Origin: Streptomyces luteolus
GTDB lineage: Bacteria; Actinomycetota; Actinomycetes; Streptomycetales; Streptomycetaceae
NCBI RefSeq assembly: GCF_029968015.1
Contig: NZ_JASCIS010000023.1
Span: 62,001-126,000, forward strand
Reading direction: 5' to 3'
DNA: 64,000 bases
Below are positions 51,757-61,498 of the stretch, in pieces. The position numbers were made by a program, and so were the translations under genes. Within the stretch, counting starts at the first letter, position 1. Each line of letters starts with the position of its first letter. Under the pieces are notes generated by a model, which was given only the letters and a program-made list of their open reading frames with translations, had not been told where the DNA came from and searched no databases.

Positions 51757-52719
51757 TCAGTGTCCGGGGACGTACCCGCGCTGCTTGTCGAGCACGTTCG
51801 GGAGCGGCTTTCCGGCGGCCCACTGCTCGTACAACTCCACGAACTGCTCGCCGAGTTCGTCCCGCCAGCCGACCACGTCACCGCTCATGTGCGGCGAGAC
51901 CATGACCTCCGGCAGGTCCCACAGCGGGCTGTCGGCGGGCAGCGGCTCCTCCTCGAAGACGTCGAGCGCGGCGCCCGCGATCCACCGCTTGCGGACCGCG
52001 GCCACCAGGTCTGCCTCGACGACGAGCTGTCCGCGCCCCACGTTGATGAAGCGCGCCGAGGGCTGCATGACGCCGAAGCGCCGCGCGTCGAACATGCCGC
52101 GGGTCTCGTCGGTCAGCGGTGCCACCGACACCACCCAGTCGGCGCGGGCGAGCAGCCGGTCGAGCTCGTCCTGGCCGTGCACACCGGAGCGCGCGGTCCG
52201 GCCGACGAGGGCCACCCGCAGGCCGAGGGCCTTCAGCGTCCTGGCGATCGCCTGCCCGATCGGCCCCGAACCGACCACGCACGCGCGCGTGCCGCCGACC
52301 CGCTGGGTCTCCCGGTGCTGCCAGACGTGCTCGCGCTGCAGCTCCCAGGTGCGCGGCAGCTGCTTGGCGAAGGAGAGCACGAGCCCCGCCACGTACTCGG
52401 CGATCGGCTGGTCGAAGACGCCCCGCGCGTTGGTGACGACGGTGTCCGACTCGACCAGTTCGGGGCAGAGCAGGTGGTCGGCGCCCGCGCTCGCGGTGTG
52501 CACCCAGCGCGGCCGCGGGCCCTCGCCCGGCCAGGCGTGCCGTACGGCGTGGGAGCTGAAGTCCCAGACGAGCAGCACGTCGGCGAGAGGGAGCCGCTCG
52601 GCGAGGGTCGACTCGTCCGCGTGCAGGATCCGGGCGCGCCCGGTCAGGCGGCCGAGGCGCGGCGGCGGATCCGCGTCGAGGACGAGGAGGGTCGGCTCGG
52701 AAAGGGCCGGTTCGGACAT
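51757..52719 (-). CDS. D-2-hydroxyacid dehydrogenase
   Basis: A 320 aa NAD-dependent enzyme. The Rossmann motif is CVVGSGPIGQAIARTLKALG; catalytic residues are Arg (FINVGRGQLV), Glu (LDVFEEEPL) and His (VSPHMSGD). ATG 52719 starts just before the fold; the in-frame region above has no convincing ribosome site. It lies between the ehu importer and the isomerase genes, pointing to a role in the same catabolism, perhaps oxidising or reducing a 2-hydroxyacid. Confidence 0.88.
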   Translation of the reverse strand: MSEPALSEPTLLVLDADPPPRLGRLTGRARILHADESTLAERLPLADVLLVWDFSSHAVRHAWPGEGPRPRWVHTASAGADHLLCPELVESDTVVTNARGVFDQPIAEYVAGLVLSFAKQLPRTWELQREHVWQHRETQRVGGTRACVVGSGPIGQAIARTLKALGLRVALVGRTARSGVHGQDELDRLLARADWVVSVAPLTDETRGMFDARRFGVMQPSARFINVGRGQLVVEADLVAAVRKRWIAGAALDVFEEEPLPADSPLWDLPEVMVSPHMSGDVVGWRDELGEQFVELYEQWAAGKPLPNVLDKQRGYVPGH

Positions 52720-52999
52720 CGCGGCGAAACCGTTCGGCAATGCGTTTCCGCTTCCCTTGAGGAGGTCGGCCGACACGCGGCCCGTGCGTCGGAGATGCGC
52801 GGATTGACCACGCTGGCACCGGAACCTACCTTCGTCAACAAGGGCAGTTATCCACGCCCCTCGTGACCCATCGGGTCTGCTCGTCATCTGTCCCGACGTC
52901 CCGGCGAGCGCCGGACCTCATCGCTCCACATTCCCGGCCCCCGGCCGGCCCTCCATCATCTTTTGCCGCCTTCGCGCCTTCGCAGAAACAGGGCCTGTC

Positions 53000-53902
53000 A
53001 TGGACGTCTCCTTCCTGGGTGGTCCCCACCCGCAACGTGGCATCGGCATCGTCGCCCCTTTTGACTTCGCCCTCGACCGGGAGCTCTGGCGCTGGGTTCC
53101 CGACGAGGTGTCCCTGCACCTGACCCGGACTCCGTATGTCCCGGTGGAGGTGAGCCTCGACCTCGCGCGCCTGGTGAGCGAGCATCAGACGCTGCACGCG
53201 GCGGTGCACGCGCTGAGCGCCGCCGAACCCGAGGTACTCGCGTACGCCTGCACGTCCGGCAGCTTCGTCGACGGCATCGCCGGCGAGCGCACCATGAGCG
53301 CGGCGATGGAGACGGCCGGAGGGGTCCCGGCGCTCACCACCTCCGGTGCCCTGCTCGAGGCGCTCGCCGAGCTGGACGCGCGGCGCATCGCCCTGGTCAC
53401 CCCGTACACGGCCTCGGTGACCCAGGCGCTTGAGGACTATCTCGCCGAGGCGGGCATCACCGTCGCCGGCCAGACCGGGCTCGGCCTGACCCGGCACATC
53501 TGGAAGGTGGCCTACCGCGACATCGTCGAGATGGCCCGGTACGCGGTCCCGCGCGAGGTCGACGCCCTCTTCATCAGCTGCACCAACCTGCCCACGTACG
53601 ACGTGATCCCGCAGCTGGAGGCCGAGCTGAGGATGCCGGTCATCTCGGCCAACCAGGTCACGATGTGGGCCGCGCTGCGCCGACTGGGTACCAGTGCGGT
53701 GGGGCCGTACCAGACGCTGATCGACGAGTCGGCGCGGCGCACGGTGCGGGCGGAGGTACCGCTCGCCGACGCGCCGAGGCCGGACGCCCCGGCGCCGGCC
53801 GGTGTGGCCCCCGAGCAGCAGCTGTCGGAACCGCCGGGCTTCGCGGAGCCCCCGGTGTTCCCGGAGCCGCCGGTGTTCCCGGAATTCCCGGGCGCCGAGT
53901 GA
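53000..53902 (+). CDS. Maleate isomerase / EutA-like Asp-Glu racemase family protein, both cysteines present
   Basis: A 300 aa member of the family that includes maleate cis-trans isomerase, arylmalonate decarboxylase and ectoine-utilisation EutA. The two catalytic Cys are in AYACTSGSFVDG and ISCTNLPTYD, in duplicated lobes. VISANQVTMWAALR follows. After the enzyme the C-terminus has a Pro/Glu/Phe repeat (EPPVFPEPPVFPEFP) not found in the family. It is divergent from the dehydrogenase gene and followed by a paralogue. Confidence 0.87.
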   Translation: MDVSFLGGPHPQRGIGIVAPFDFALDRELWRWVPDEVSLHLTRTPYVPVEVSLDLARLVSEHQTLHAAVHALSAAEPEVLAYACTSGSFVDGIAGERTMSAAMETAGGVPALTTSGALLEALAELDARRIALVTPYTASVTQALEDYLAEAGITVAGQTGLGLTRHIWKVAYRDIVEMARYAVPREVDALFISCTNLPTYDVIPQLEAELRMPVISANQVTMWAALRRLGTSAVGPYQTLIDESARRTVRAEVPLADAPRPDAPAPAGVAPEQQLSEPPGFAEPPVFPEPPVFPEFPGAE

Positions 53903-53975
53903 CGTGCCGGGCGCCGGGTACCCGTGCCCGGCGCCGGCACCACTCGCACACCGAGCAGCACGGAGGACGCAAGCG

Positions 53976-54713
53976 ATGACCGCACTCGGATTCCTCTACC
54001 CGGGACACTCCGCCGAGGACGACTACCCGCGCATGGAGCAGCTGCTTGGCAGTGACATCCGCCTCGCCGTGATCCACACCGACATCGGCGAGGACGCCCA
54101 CCGGGTCGACGCGCTCCTGCGCATGGGCGCCCCCGAACGGCTCGCGGCGAGCGTCGAGGAGCTGCGGCTCTCCGGCGCGGAGGCGGTGGTGTGGGCCTGC
54201 ACCTCCGGCAGCTTCGTCTTCGGCTGGGACGGCGCGCACGAGCAGGTCAGGGACCTGGCCAAGTCCGCGGGCCTGCCCGCGTCCAGCACGTCCTTCGCCT
54301 TCGCCCACGCGGCCCGCGAGATCGGCGCGGAGCGCGTCGCGATCGCGGCGACGTACCCGGAGGACGTGGCCGAGCACTTCGTCTCCTTCCTGCGGGCGGC
54401 CGGCATCGAGGTCGTCGCGATGCGCGGCAGCGGCATCATCACGGCCGCGGAGGTGGGCACTTGGGGGTACGCGGAGGTCCTCGCCCTCGCCCGCGCGGGC
54501 GACCACCCCGACGCCGGGGCGGTCCTCCTCCCGGACACGGCCCTGCACACCGCGGCCCACGTCCGCGACCTGGAGAAGGAACTGGGCAAGCCGGTCCTGA
54601 CGGCCAACCAGGTCACGGTCTGGGAGGGCCTCCGCCTGGCGGACCGCAGGGTGAACGCCCCGGCTCTGGGGGCGCTGTTCACGCGGGAGCCGATCGTGCA
54701 GATGCCCGGCTAG
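53976..54713 (+). CDS. Maleate isomerase / EutA-like paralogue lacking the second cysteine
   Basis: A 245 aa paralogue of the preceding protein. GGAGGACG precedes ATG 53976. The first Cys is kept (WACTSGSFVFGW), but the second lobe reads AVLLPDTALHT where its neighbour has FISCTNLPTY, so the second Cys is Asp. ANQVTVWEGLRL follows in the same place as in the neighbour. With one Cys it cannot run a two-base racemase mechanism; it may decarboxylate or isomerise differently, or form a regulatory or heteromeric subunit. Confidence 0.85.
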   Translation: MTALGFLYPGHSAEDDYPRMEQLLGSDIRLAVIHTDIGEDAHRVDALLRMGAPERLAASVEELRLSGAEAVVWACTSGSFVFGWDGAHEQVRDLAKSAGLPASSTSFAFAHAAREIGAERVAIAATYPEDVAEHFVSFLRAAGIEVVAMRGSGIITAAEVGTWGYAEVLALARAGDHPDAGAVLLPDTALHTAAHVRDLEKELGKPVLTANQVTVWEGLRLADRRVNAPALGALFTREPIVQMPG

Positions 54714-54835
54714 CCCCTGCGGGCAGTCGCTCCCCCTTCGACTGACCCGCCGTCGTGGCTGGTCGCGCCCCGCGGCGGAGCCGCCAATGTCACAGCCCCG
54801 CGCCCCTTAAGAACCCGCCCCTCCGGGGCAAAATC

Positions 54836-54920
54836 AGCCCCTCCGGCGTTTGAGGAGCGGGGGTCCGGGGGCGGAGCCCCCGAAGCGCCGCAGGCTTTCG
54901 GGAAGGGGCGGGATGGGGGA
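54836..54920. repeat. Dispersed intergenic palindromic repeat, copy 2
   Basis: About 85 bp, nearly identical to 33831-33915, including the hairpin CGGGGGC-GGA-GCCCCCG. Differences are a few substitutions and one inserted G. It lies between the second isomerase and the luciferase-like gene. Confidence 0.85.
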
Positions 54921-54992
54921 ATAAAGCGGAGGCCGACTCCTGTTAGCTCCGGGTGCACACCCACGTACGTACGCAACGCAGGAGGCACTCCG

Positions 54993-56078
<1,086 letters not shown>

Positions 56079-56095
56079 CGGACTGGGGGCGGCCC

Positions 56096-58036
56096 CTACG
56101 CTCCCGCGCGCAGCGCCGCGATCCGGTCCGGTGCCACCGCGCGGGAGTAGAGCCAGCCCTGCCCCGTGTCGCAGCCGATCCGCCGAAGCCGCGCCGCCTG
56201 CTCGGCGGTCTCCACACACTCCGCGGTCACGGTGAGCCCCAGCTTGTGGGCGAGCTGCACGAGCGCCTCGACGATGGTCTCGTCGGCGGGGTTCGCGTGC
56301 CCGCGCCCGTCGCCCGTCTCGTACTGGAAACCGCGGACGAACGAACCGTCCAGCTTCAGTACGGAGACGGGGAGCCGGCTTAGATAGGCGAGGTTGGAGT
56401 AGCCGGTGCCGAAGTCGTCGATGGCGATGTGCACGCCCATGTCGCTGAGCTCCTGAAGGGCCTGCAGCGGGCGTCCGGCCGAGCCCATCACGGCGGACTC
56501 GGTGAGCTCCAACTGCAGGAGTCCGGGGGCGAGCCCGGTCTCATCGAGGATCTGGGCGACATCGGCGACCAGGTCGGAGTCCCAGACCTGGCGCACCGCG
56601 ACGTTGACGCTGACGAAGACGGGCGGCAGGTCGGGGCGCTCCAGCTGCCAGCGCCTGGCCTGCCGGCAGGCGGTGCGCAGGACCCAGCGCCCGAGCTGCA
56701 CGATCGAGCCGTCCTCCTCGGCCAGTGCGATGAACCGATTCGGCGGCAGCGTGCCGAACTGCGGGTGGTGCCAGCGCACCAGCGCCTCGACCCCGCGCAG
56801 CGCCCCGTCCGCGAGCCCCACCAACGGCTGGTACTCCAGGGCGAATTCATCCCGGTCGACGGCCGGGCGCAGCGTGGAGGACAGGGCCTGGCGGGTCATG
56901 CGGTGCGCGTTGCGCTCCGGGTCGAAGAGCGTCCAGCGGGCCTTGCCGTCCTCCTTCGCCCAGTACAACGTCGTGTCGGCGGCCTGCATCAGAGCTGTCG
57001 CCCCCGTGCCCGCCGCGCGCCGCTCGACGACCCCGATGGACGCGGAGAGCGAGAGCCGCTGGCCCGACAGGTCGAACGGCCGCTGCAGCGCGTGCAGCAC
57101 CTGCTCGGCGAGGTCGGCTACCTGGTCCGTGCCGGTCGAGTCCTCCACGAGCAGCGCGAACTCGTCCCCGCCGAGCCGGGCCACGAGCGGCGCCCCGCTC
57201 CTGCCGTACGCGACCCGGTCCGCGCAGCGCGTGAGGCGTTCGGCCACGGCGGCGAGCAGCCGGTCGCCGGTGCGGTGCCCGAGGGTGTCGTTGACCGCCT
57301 TGAACCCGTCGAGGTCCAGATAGCAGAGCCCGATCCGACCGGTACCGCTCTCCTCGTACGCGGCCGCCTCCAGCGCCGCCGCGAGCCGCTCGAAGAACAG
57401 GGTGCGGTTGGGCAGCCGCGTCACCGGGTCGTGCATCGTCACGTGCCGCAGCCGCGCCTGCAGTTCGCGGCGCGCGCTGACGTCGGCAACCGCGAGCAGC
57501 ACTCCGCCGCTGTCCGGCATCGGCGACACGGTGACCTGCGCCCACAGCGAGTGCCCCTCGGGGTGCTTCAGGCGCCGGGTGCAGCGCAGCCTGGCCTGCC
57601 GCCCGCGCAGCACTTCGCGGTACGTGTGCCACGTACGGGCGTCTGAGGCGAGGTCCACCAGGTCGGCGGCGACCTGGCCGGTGAGCTCGTGGGCCGGGGT
57701 GCCGACCAGGGCGCCGAGCGCGTCGTTGGCCCGGCTGACCAGGCCCTCGCGGTCGACGACGGCGAGGGCGAGGTGGGCGGCGTTGAAGGCGGCCCGGTAG
57801 TCGCGCAGCTCGGCGTCGGTGCGGTGTCCTTCGGACGGTGGCGGTGGCGGTGGCGGTGGCGGTGGCGGTGGCGGTTGCGGTTGCTTTTGCGGTGCGGGGT
57901 GGCCGGAAGCCGTCGGGGAGTTACGCTCCGTGACGCTTTGAGGTGCTGTCACGGTCTGAGGGGGTGCGCCGGTCGGCTGCGCGGCTCGGGTGGCCGCCGT
58001 CGCCGTGGTCGCCGGCCCTTCGGACGTTCCGCTCAC
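56096..58036 (-). CDS. PAS-GGDEF-EAL protein (c-di-GMP turnover)
   Basis: A 646 aa cytoplasmic signalling protein from GTG 58036 (GGGAG upstream); ATG 58105 in frame has no site. The N-terminal 70 residues are low-complexity and include a run of prolines. A PAS domain (about 75-195) has GLVSRANDALGALVGTPAHEL. The GGDEF domain has LGGDEFALLVED, an intact active site, and the EAL domain has VEALVRWHHP and FGTGYSNL, VLKLDGSF, so both synthesis and hydrolysis of c-di-GMP are possible. It resembles the Streptomyces RmdA-type architecture, but identity is not claimed. Confidence 0.9.
   Translation of the reverse strand: MSGTSEGPATTATAATRAAQPTGAPPQTVTAPQSVTERNSPTASGHPAPQKQPQPPPPPPPPPPPPPSEGHRTDAELRDYRAAFNAAHLALAVVDREGLVSRANDALGALVGTPAHELTGQVAADLVDLASDARTWHTYREVLRGRQARLRCTRRLKHPEGHSLWAQVTVSPMPDSGGVLLAVADVSARRELQARLRHVTMHDPVTRLPNRTLFFERLAAALEAAAYEESGTGRIGLCYLDLDGFKAVNDTLGHRTGDRLLAAVAERLTRCADRVAYGRSGAPLVARLGGDEFALLVEDSTGTDQVADLAEQVLHALQRPFDLSGQRLSLSASIGVVERRAAGTGATALMQAADTTLYWAKEDGKARWTLFDPERNAHRMTRQALSSTLRPAVDRDEFALEYQPLVGLADGALRGVEALVRWHHPQFGTLPPNRFIALAEEDGSIVQLGRWVLRTACRQARRWQLERPDLPPVFVSVNVAVRQVWDSDLVADVAQILDETGLAPGLLQLELTESAVMGSAGRPLQALQELSDMGVHIAIDDFGTGYSNLAYLSRLPVSVLKLDGSFVRGFQYETGDGRGHANPADETIVEALVQLAHKLGLTVTAECVETAEQAARLRRIGCDTGQGWLYSRAVAPDRIAALRAGA
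57836..57881 (-). repeat. Hexanucleotide repeat (GGTGGC)n encoding polyproline
   Basis: On the plus strand about seven consecutive GGTGGC units, with GGTTGC variants at the edge, encode a run of about 14 prolines just ahead of the PAS domain. Confidence 0.9.
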
Positions 58037-58408
58037 CGCTCGCTCCCGCAGGGCAGTTGGTTCTGGTACAGGTCTGGTCGGTCGGCCGGAAAGTGTGCCG
58101 ATCATAGAGGCTGGTCGGAGCGTCGATCCAGCTCCGCCACGGTACCGAGTGGTCCGGCGGGGGATGTTCCGGATTCCCTTGCGGGGTAGGCCCGTTGACG
58201 TCTGATCGTTTCTGTCCGGACCGGTCCGGCTCTGACATCCGCTGACGTGAGTCGACTGTTTCCCTGGCGCGCTCGCTCACGCATCGTGACTGTCTGTGAG
58301 CGCCCTCCGGAGAGCCCACTCACTCGACCGGTGCACTGAAACAGGGCGAAGTGTAATAAAACGTCGCAGGGTGGGTGGGGTGTACCGCCGTCCCACCCGG
58401 AGGTCGAC
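58037..58408. other. Divergent intergenic region, no gene seen
   Basis: A 372-bp region between the PAS-GGDEF-EAL and M6 protease genes. It is less GC-rich around 58340-58370 (AGTGTAATAAAACGTCGC), a plausible promoter for the protease. Short ORFs here show no credible coding signs. Confidence 0.5.
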
Positions 58409-59662
58409 GTGCCGCGTCAGCACCCCCTCGGGGGTCACCCTCGTGAAGGGGGGCCCTCGCCCCGCGCGCGCAGCGTCGCGGCCGTCCTCACCTCGCTCGC
58501 GGCACTCGCCGCGACCTCCCTGGTGGCGGGCCCCGCGAGCGCAGAACCGTCCGCGGACCCCTGCGCCCTGGAGCGCACCCCGGCGCACCACTCGGAGGGC
58601 CTGGACACCTGGAACACCGCCTACCCCAAGCCCGAGCGCGAGCTCGACGCCGTCATGGTCTTCCTGTCCTTCCCGGACCACCGGCCCAGCCTCGACCCCG
58701 AGGAGCTGGCCGCCGACCACTTTCCGGCCACGAGCCGCTTCTTCGAGCGCGCCTCGTACGGCCGCTTCAGCCTGAACGCGCACCCGCAGCGGCAGTGGAC
58801 CGAGATGCCGCACAGCTCCGACGCGTACGCCATAGAGCGCGACTGGGACCCCGGCCACCGCAGGGCCTACCTCCGCGACGCCCTCGCCGCCGCCGACCCG
58901 AAGGTGGACTTCGGCAAGTACGACATCGTCTACTTCGTCGCCGACCCGGACGCGCCCGGCGTCGACTCGGACGCCACGAAGGTCGTCAACTTCGACCGGC
59001 CGCTGCGCGCCGACGACACCGACATCCGCCGCGTCGTCACCGTCTTCGAGCAGCACCCGCCGGACCGGCACGTCCTCGCCCACGAGACCGGCCACGTCTT
59101 CGACCTGCCGGACCTCTATCACCGGCCCACGGACGGCAAGGGCGACTGGGACACGTACGTCGGCGACTGGGACGTGATGGGCAGCCAGTTCGGCCTCGCG
59201 CCGGATCTGTTCGGCTGGCACAAGTGGAAGCTCGGCTGGCTCGACCCGGAGCAGGTGCGCTGCGTGCAGGGCGACGACGACCGCCTGGTCACCCTGGAAC
59301 CGCTGGCGGCGGCCGTACCCGAGGGCCGCACCGGCGGCACCCGCCTCGCGGTCGTCCGTACGGGCCGGGACTCGGTGATCGCCATCGAGGCCCGCAGCTC
59401 CACCGGCAACGACCGGACGACGTGCACCGAGGGCGTACTGCTCTACCGCGTCCGCAACGAGCCGGCCTCCGGCGCGGGCCCGGTCGAGGTGATCGACGCC
59501 CACCCCGACACGCAGGCCTGCTGGGAGGACTCGGTCTACCCGCCGCTCGCGGACGCCCCGGTGAAGCTGGGGGAGCGCTTCACGGTGCCCGGGGAGTCGC
59601 TGGGCGTGGAGGTCCTGAACCGGTCGCGGTCGGGGGCTTGGACGGTGAAGATCACGACGTAG
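58409..59662 (+). CDS. Secreted M6 family metalloprotease
   Basis: A 417 aa exported zinc protease related to immune inhibitor A. GGAGG precedes the GTG. The signal peptide is about residues 1-45 (LTSLAALAATSLVAGPASA, cleavage before EPS). The zincin motif is HVLAHETGHVFDLPDLYH (HExxH with the third Asp/His ligand), and WDVMGSQFGLAP provides the Met-turn. A beta-sandwich C-terminus follows (FTVPGESLGVEVL). It is about half the length of Bacillus InhA and lacks the other repeat domains. Confidence 0.9.
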   Translation: MPRQHPLGGHPREGGPSPRARSVAAVLTSLAALAATSLVAGPASAEPSADPCALERTPAHHSEGLDTWNTAYPKPERELDAVMVFLSFPDHRPSLDPEELAADHFPATSRFFERASYGRFSLNAHPQRQWTEMPHSSDAYAIERDWDPGHRRAYLRDALAAADPKVDFGKYDIVYFVADPDAPGVDSDATKVVNFDRPLRADDTDIRRVVTVFEQHPPDRHVLAHETGHVFDLPDLYHRPTDGKGDWDTYVGDWDVMGSQFGLAPDLFGWHKWKLGWLDPEQVRCVQGDDDRLVTLEPLAAAVPEGRTGGTRLAVVRTGRDSVIAIEARSSTGNDRTTCTEGVLLYRVRNEPASGAGPVEVIDAHPDTQACWEDSVYPPLADAPVKLGERFTVPGESLGVEVLNRSRSGAWTVKITT

Positions 59663-59792
59663 GCTCACCGGTGCGGTTGCGGTTGCGGTTGCGGTGGCAC
59701 GGGGTTCCGGGGCCTTCACGGCGGCGTCCCGTCGTGGAGGGGGTGTGGGTGGCGGAGCCCCCACTCGCGCGGCGAAGCTGCGCAATAACGAC

Positions 59793-59837
59793 GTTGGCGG
59801 GTCATCTTCGCGCTTTCTGCGAAGATGACCCGCCAAC
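59793..59837. terminator. Perfect 19-bp-arm hairpin, less GC-rich
   Basis: GTTGGCGGGTCATCTTCGC (59793-59811) pairs with 59819-59837, with loop GCTTTCT. It lies between the M6 protease and tRNA-like element C. The far end (CGCCAACGACAACG) is the flank shared with element B. Confidence 0.85.
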
Positions 59838-59844
59838 GACAACG

Positions 59845-59920
59845 TGCGCCGCCAGGGACTCGAACCCCGGACCCGCTGATGCTGCGTTCATCCGGGGGGT
59901 AACCCCCGGACCCCCAGCCG
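59845..59920 (-). pseudogene. tRNA-like element C: tRNA-Lys 3' half with unrelated 5' half
   Basis: Identical over 76 nt to elements A (41471) and B (47181). It lies 8 nt after the hairpin at 59793. Confidence 0.75.
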
Positions 59921-59954
59921 TCTGTTGGGTGCCGCAAGATTCAGGAGTATGACG

Positions 59955-59982
59955 AAGGCCCTCCGCCGGAGCGAAGGGCCTT
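59955..59982 (-). terminator. tRNA-Lys terminator C
   Basis: AAGGCCCTCCGCCGGAGCGA followed by AGGGCCTT forms the same stem as after copies A and B, 9 nt from the tRNA 3' end. Confidence 0.78.
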
Positions 59983-59991
59983 GTCTGTCTG

Positions 59992-60065
59992 TGCGCCGCC
60001 AGGGACTCGAACCCCGGACCCGCTGATTAAGAGTCAGCTGCTCTAACCAACTGAGCTAGCGGCGC
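59992..60065 (-). tRNA. tRNA-Lys (anticodon CTT), copy C
   Basis: Identical to copies A and B over 74 nt. Its first ten 5' nucleotides overlap the 3' end of the upstream protein gene on the same strand (to 60056). Confidence 0.97.
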
Positions 60066-60715
60066 CTGCTGACGTCGTAGACCCTAGCATCCTGGTCGGC
60101 GGGAGGAAAAATCGATATGCGGACCGCTGCACCGGCCATCGCGCGGGCCACGCGGACGCTCGCCCAGAGCAGCGCCTCGGGTCCCGGGAGCCACGGATCG
60201 CGGGTGTCGGGGGCGACCAGCCAGCGGGAGCCGAGGCGTTCCGCGGGGGCGGTCTCGTCGGGCGGGGCGAGCGGCGGGACGGTCACGGCGTCGCCGGTGC
60301 CGTGACAGAGCGGGGCGGGCACGGCGGGGCTCCACTCCTCCCAGGCGAGCAGCGACGGCAGGCGCTGCGCGGTGCCGGGGGCGGCGAAGATCAGCATCCG
60401 GCCGCGGTGCGCGGCGACCGGGCCCGACCCGGGGCCCTCGTCCCAGAGCCGGTCGAGCATCCGGCGCCCGAAGACGGCGGGCACGCTCACCACGTCGAAG
60501 GCGGAGCCGCAGGGCAGGACGACCGGGGCGTGCGGGCGGGACCCCCAGAGCGCGAGGGTGCTGCGCGGGTACGCCGACGCCGAGGCGAGCCAGCTCGCGC
60601 CGTCGACGGTGACCAGCGCGGCGTGGTCGAGCAACGGCGCCTGGGCCGGGGTGCTCGCGGCCGTGGCGGTCGTCGCGGGGGTGGGTTCGCTGAGGTGGCT
60701 CTGCCGTGCGCTCAT
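60056..60715 (-). CDS. Streptomyces conserved protein, possibly primase/polymerase N-domain-like
   Basis: A 219 aa protein. The conserved block includes VDGASWLASASAYPRSTLAL, VLPCGSAFDVVSVPAVFGRR, LDRLWDEGPGSGPVAAHRGR and CHGTGDAVTVPPLAPP. I recall this as a Streptomyces family sometimes labelled bifunctional DNA primase/polymerase N-terminal-like (VLPCG and RG motifs), but the catalytic acidic residues are not obvious, so function is open. The TAG stop is nucleotides 8-10 of tRNA-Lys copy C. Confidence 0.75.
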   Translation of the reverse strand: MSARQSHLSEPTPATTATAASTPAQAPLLDHAALVTVDGASWLASASAYPRSTLALWGSRPHAPVVLPCGSAFDVVSVPAVFGRRMLDRLWDEGPGSGPVAAHRGRMLIFAAPGTAQRLPSLLAWEEWSPAVPAPLCHGTGDAVTVPPLAPPDETAPAERLGSRWLVAPDTRDPWLPGPEALLWASVRVARAMAGAAVRISIFPPADQDARVYDVSRRR

Positions 60716-60892
60716 GACCCAACATCTACCGGGAGCGACTGTTCCATTTCGGTGGGTTGCCGGAAACGGGGACAGGTCGGGGCGGTATGGAGTATCTTGC
60801 CCGGCGGCATATGCCAGTTGGGCTTGTGGGGTGGCCTGGCCTGTGGACGACTCGGCCTACGGCCGGGCATACATAAGGGACCAGCCGCTCGG

Positions 60893-60945
60893 GGCTCAGC
60901 GCGCTCAGTGCTCAGGGCTCTGCGCGCTCAGGTCTCAGCGCTCAG
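60893..60945. repeat. GCTCAG-rich low-complexity stretch
   Basis: GCTCAG or a one-base variant occurs about eight times in this stretch, running into the 3' end of the small gene at 60935 (its last codons and stop). The 219-bp gap it lies in also has a GGCATATGCC palindrome near 60807. Confidence 0.7.
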
Positions 60946-61276
60946 CGCCGGAGCGCATCAGCTCCCGGCCGAACTCGACCATCTTCTTCGCGTAGTCCTC
61001 GGTCCAGTCCGCGCGTTCGGCGATCGCCGCCATCGTCAGCCGGTCGAAACGGCGGGGGTCGGCGAGCTGGGCCGCCGCGATCGCCTGGAACTCCACCGAG
61101 CGGTCGGTGGCCGTGCGGAAGGCGAGCGTCAGCTCCGTCGCCCGCGCGAGAAGTTCGCGGGGGTCCTCCATCGATTCGAGGTCGAAGAAGTGCTCCGGGT
61201 CGGCGGCGGCCTCCGTCGGCTCGAACAGCAGCGGTGCCGGTCGCAGCCGCGGCTGTACCCGCTCGGGCTCCGCCAT
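60935..61276 (-). CDS. Small conserved Streptomyces protein, unknown function
   Basis: A 113 aa soluble, mainly helical protein (ARATELTLAFRTATDRSVEF, AAIAERADWTEDYAKKMVEF). I chose ATG 61276 because AGGAGG is 5 nt upstream; the frame is open further back, and in phase with the helicase gene. No known domain recognised. Confidence 0.78.
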   Translation of the reverse strand: MAEPERVQPRLRPAPLLFEPTEAAADPEHFFDLESMEDPRELLARATELTLAFRTATDRSVEFQAIAAAQLADPRRFDRLTMAAIAERADWTEDYAKKMVEFGRELMRSGAER

Positions 61277-61414
61277 GCCTGCCTCCTGTGCGTACGTGTG
61301 CTTCGGTCCGGGCGGTTTCGCCGGGCCGTCTTCCATTGTCCAGCCGTCCGCAAGACCGCCTCGTCCGAACGGCTCGCGCAGGCGTGCTCCGGGGGTGGCC
61401 TGGGCGCGGTACGG

Positions 61415-61462
61415 CACCCGGTGTCCGGCCAGGTGGGAGAGGGCCGCGTGGTTGGCCTCCCA
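61415..61462. repeat. 48-bp duplicate of the helicase 3' end
   Basis: This segment matches 61514-61561, within the last codons of the SF1 helicase gene, at 46 of 48 positions. The offset is 99 bp, a multiple of three, so the same frame is kept, encoding WEANHAALSHLAGHRV versus WEANHAVLSHLAEHRV. Confidence 0.9.
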
Positions 61463-61498
61463 CTGACGTGGGCGGGTGCCGGGGTGCCGGGGTGCCGG

